Made by a program: the position numbers and the translations under genes. This document shows positions 20,365 through 21,624 of a stretch of 21,624 nucleotides of DNA, one piece after another. Origin of the DNA: Bacillota bacterium (lineage in GTDB: Bacteria > Bacillota > Clostridia > Christensenellales > SZUA-584); contig JAEYKW010000049.1 of the NCBI GenBank assembly GCA_023408075.1, forward strand, positions 1 through 21,624, read 5' to 3'. Every line of letters starts with the position of its first letter. Position 1 is the stretch's first letter. The notes under the pieces are model-generated. The model did no database searches. It was not told the origin of the DNA and was given only the letters and a program-made list of their open reading frames with translations.

Positions 20365-20982
20365 ATGGCGAAAAGATCAGAAATCAATTATTTTGACAGT
20401 TTTGTCAAAGGAACGGAATATGCACTGCTTGCCGCCCGGCGGCTTCAGGTTTTGCTGGCAGAGGAGCAGCTCACGGAAGACAGAATCGCGGAGATAAAAA
20501 AGATTGAGCAGGATGCCGATACGCATATGCACACCATATGCTGCGAGCTCAATGTGGCTTTTATCACGCCGATAGACCGTGACGATATCTACAAAATTGC
20601 CAAGGAAACGGATGACATCACAGACAGCATTGAATCCGTGTCGAGCAAGATTTGGATGATGAATGTGACGCGCGTGACACCGCGGATGCGTCAGATGAGC
20701 GAGTATGTGACAAATGCCTGCGAAGTGCTTGTGAAGCTGATGTCCGAAATTAAAAACCACAAGAAAAGCAATAAGCTCAATGAATACGTGATAGAGATCA
20801 ACCGCATTGAGGAGATGGGCGATAAATGCTACAAAGAAGCCATCAAAGAGCTATTCGATAATGAAAAGGATCCGATAGAGCTCATTAAGCTCAAGGAGAT
20901 TTACAGAGAGCTGGAAGCTGCGCTTGACAACTGCGAGGACGTGGCGGACTGCGTGGAAAGCATCATCATTACCAAGACCTGA
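20365..20982 (+). CDS. DUF47 family PhoU-like accessory protein of the phosphate transporter
   Basis: A 205-aa all-helical cytoplasmic protein of the DUF47/PhoU-like group. It begins YFDSFVKGTEYALLAARRLQ, and contains IEQDADTHMHTICCELNVAFITPIDRDDIYKIAKETDDITDSIE (spanning about 49-92), whose acidic residues in PhoU proteins bind metal ions. It ends with ALDNCEDVADCVESIII, also typical. It sits directly behind the Pit gene, with AAGGTG before the ATG, and is thought to regulate that transporter. A strong terminator follows. Confidence 0.92.
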   Translation: MAKRSEINYFDSFVKGTEYALLAARRLQVLLAEEQLTEDRIAEIKKIEQDADTHMHTICCELNVAFITPIDRDDIYKIAKETDDITDSIESVSSKIWMMNVTRVTPRMRQMSEYVTNACEVLVKLMSEIKNHKKSNKLNEYVIEINRIEEMGDKCYKEAIKELFDNEKDPIELIKLKEIYRELEAALDNCEDVADCVESIIITKT

Positions 20983-20994
20983 CGAAATGCTGAT

Positions 20995-21026
20995 AAGCTG
21001 CGTGGGTGCCCATGCAGCTTTTTTTA
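20995..21026 (+). terminator. Terminator of the pit operon
   Basis: AAGCTGC-G-TGGG pairs with CCCA-T-GCAGCTT (20995-21020), followed by a run of T to about 21025. Confidence 0.9.
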
Positions 21027-21604
21027 TGGGCTTTTGCGTAATCGTCCGCCGGGTTACGCTGGTGATCAAAGCAGCTTTGGCATAGAGTATTGAGTGGAGC
21101 GAATGACAACACGGTCAAAAGCAGTGCTCTTTGCCGTGTCTGTCGGCGTTGGGGCCGCAGGGCAAATCATGCAGCCGGCAGACATTTCAGTACGTCTTGA
21201 GAGGTTTAGACGGTGGCTTTGATCGGGCTTTTGTGCATTATGCTTTAATGGTGCTTATGCCAATCAAACAGCTACTGTATAAAGCTGCGAACAAGGCTAA
21301 AAATATAAAGTTGTTTGATCATTCAGACGCTGGTCTGATGGCTGGTCCCGCGCGCTCTGCCGTTCATGTTTATTAAGCGGGCAAGGCAAGCCATATCGCT
21401 GCGGGAAATTCAAAATGTCTTGAGGTGCGGCTGGTGATATGCCCTTTACAGGCGGCTGCATACTGCCGCTGTAAATTGGTGAAGGATTACTGTTTAAGGC
21501 GGTAAGTTGTAAAATGAATTGCCCAAAATAGAAAAAAGAAGACCCATCAAGGTCACGAACCAGTTACACTGAAGTTGCGACACAAACAAAGCAACGGGGG
21601 TGAA
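21027..21604. other. Intergenic stretch without a convincing gene
   Basis: Short frames exist (21103-21222 and 21131-21376, plus strand) but lack clear ribosome binding sites and recognisable domains. A strong hairpin, TACAGGCGGC pairing with GCCGCTGTA with one bulge, lies at 21447-21473 without a U-run on either strand. The stretch may be decayed DNA next to an insertion sequence whose left end lies near 21530-21604. Confidence 0.5.
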
Positions 21605-21614
21605 ATGATGGGTC
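21541..21614. promoter_or_regulatory. Inverted repeat covering the start codon of the edge gene
   Basis: GACCCATCA (21541-21549) is the exact complement of TGATGGGTC (21606-21614). The right arm contains the ATG at 21608, and a nested GTTGC/GCAAC pairing lies in the loop. An RNA that includes both arms could hide the start codon. Confidence 0.45.
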
Positions 21615-21624
21615 AAAAACAGGA
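21605..21624 (+). CDS. Start of an unidentified gene cut by the window edge (perhaps a transposase)
   Basis: Two ATGs, at 21605 and 21608, follow an ACGGGGGTG ribosome binding site. Only MMGQKQ can be read before the window ends, too little for identification. The start codons lie inside an inverted repeat, an arrangement known for some transposase genes, which is the only hint of identity. Confidence 0.35.

Noticed and set aside
21103..21222. 39-aa frame beginning MTTRSKAVLF with a hydrophobic stretch
   Set aside because: Only a weak GGAG at poor spacing precedes it, no copy or homologue is evident, and overlapping frames are equally plausible.
21131..21376. 81-codon frame (PCLSALGPQGKS...)
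   Set aside because: There is no ribosome binding site and no recognisable domain. A SEC-C-like metal motif was considered but the cysteine spacing does not fit.
1..21624. CRISPR array or tRNA genes
   Set aside because: No regularly spaced direct repeats and no cloverleaf with T-arm GGTTCRA-type sequence were noticed on either strand. A tRNAscan or CRISPR finder run would settle this.

Overview
The window reads as a chromosomal segment of a Gram-positive, Clostridia-like bacterium (Bacillota). The main reasons are a six-cysteine SCIFF peptide with its radical-SAM maturase, a TIGR04086 membrane protein, SepF and DivIVA cell-division genes, a SigB/SigF-type sigma factor with partner-switching regulators, and strong GGAGG-type ribosome binding sites. 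The species cannot be named from the sequence. Housekeeping genes look moderately GC-rich; one gene, the NACHT ATPase at 3287-5098, is strikingly AT-rich.

Layout. (1) 1-54 is the 3' end of a 5S rRNA, so the window starts at the tail of an rRNA operon, closed by a terminator at 84-122. (2) 238-5098 is an accessory region. It holds an XRE/DUF5680 regulator; a 28-codon cationic membrane peptide on the minus strand, with one decayed and one 3'-divergent copy; a conserved hypothetical protein; two near-identical Spo0E-like small proteins, each divergent from a small DNA-binding protein (one RHH, one XRE); three copies of a 14-bp palindromic operator; and a 603-aa NACHT NTPase resembling bacterial NLR-type anti-phage proteins. 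(3) 5147-7616 is the SCIFF locus: TIGR04086 protein, SCIFF precursor and rSAM/SPASM maturase. Two palindromic MITE-like repeats lie between precursor and maturase. (4) 7613-10853 carries a gamma-carbonic-anhydrase-like protein, GlpP on the minus strand, an alpha/beta hydrolase and a Gfo/Idh/MocA oxidoreductase. (5) 10901-12870 is a sigma-factor partner-switching module: STAS antagonist, degenerate RsbW-like protein, sigma factor, and an intact RsbW-like kinase preceded by a sigma-B-type promoter. (6) 12985-16762 is a division-associated cluster: HlyD-like protein, YggS, SepF, DivIVA and a DUF5665 membrane protein. (7) 16917-20982 encodes a GT4 glycosyltransferase, a UPF0104/LPG-synthase-type membrane protein, and a Pit phosphate transporter with its DUF47 partner. 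(8) 21027-21604 shows no convincing gene. At the right edge a new reading frame begins, and its start codon lies inside an inverted repeat, as in some insertion sequences.

The most interesting part is 1000-5100. It sits next to an rRNA operon, is rich in small duplicated genes with their own operators, and ends in an AT-rich NLR-like gene whose upstream region is shared with a copy of the tiny cationic peptide gene. It looks like a small defence or mobile island. The function of the duplicated small proteins is unknown and is not claimed here.
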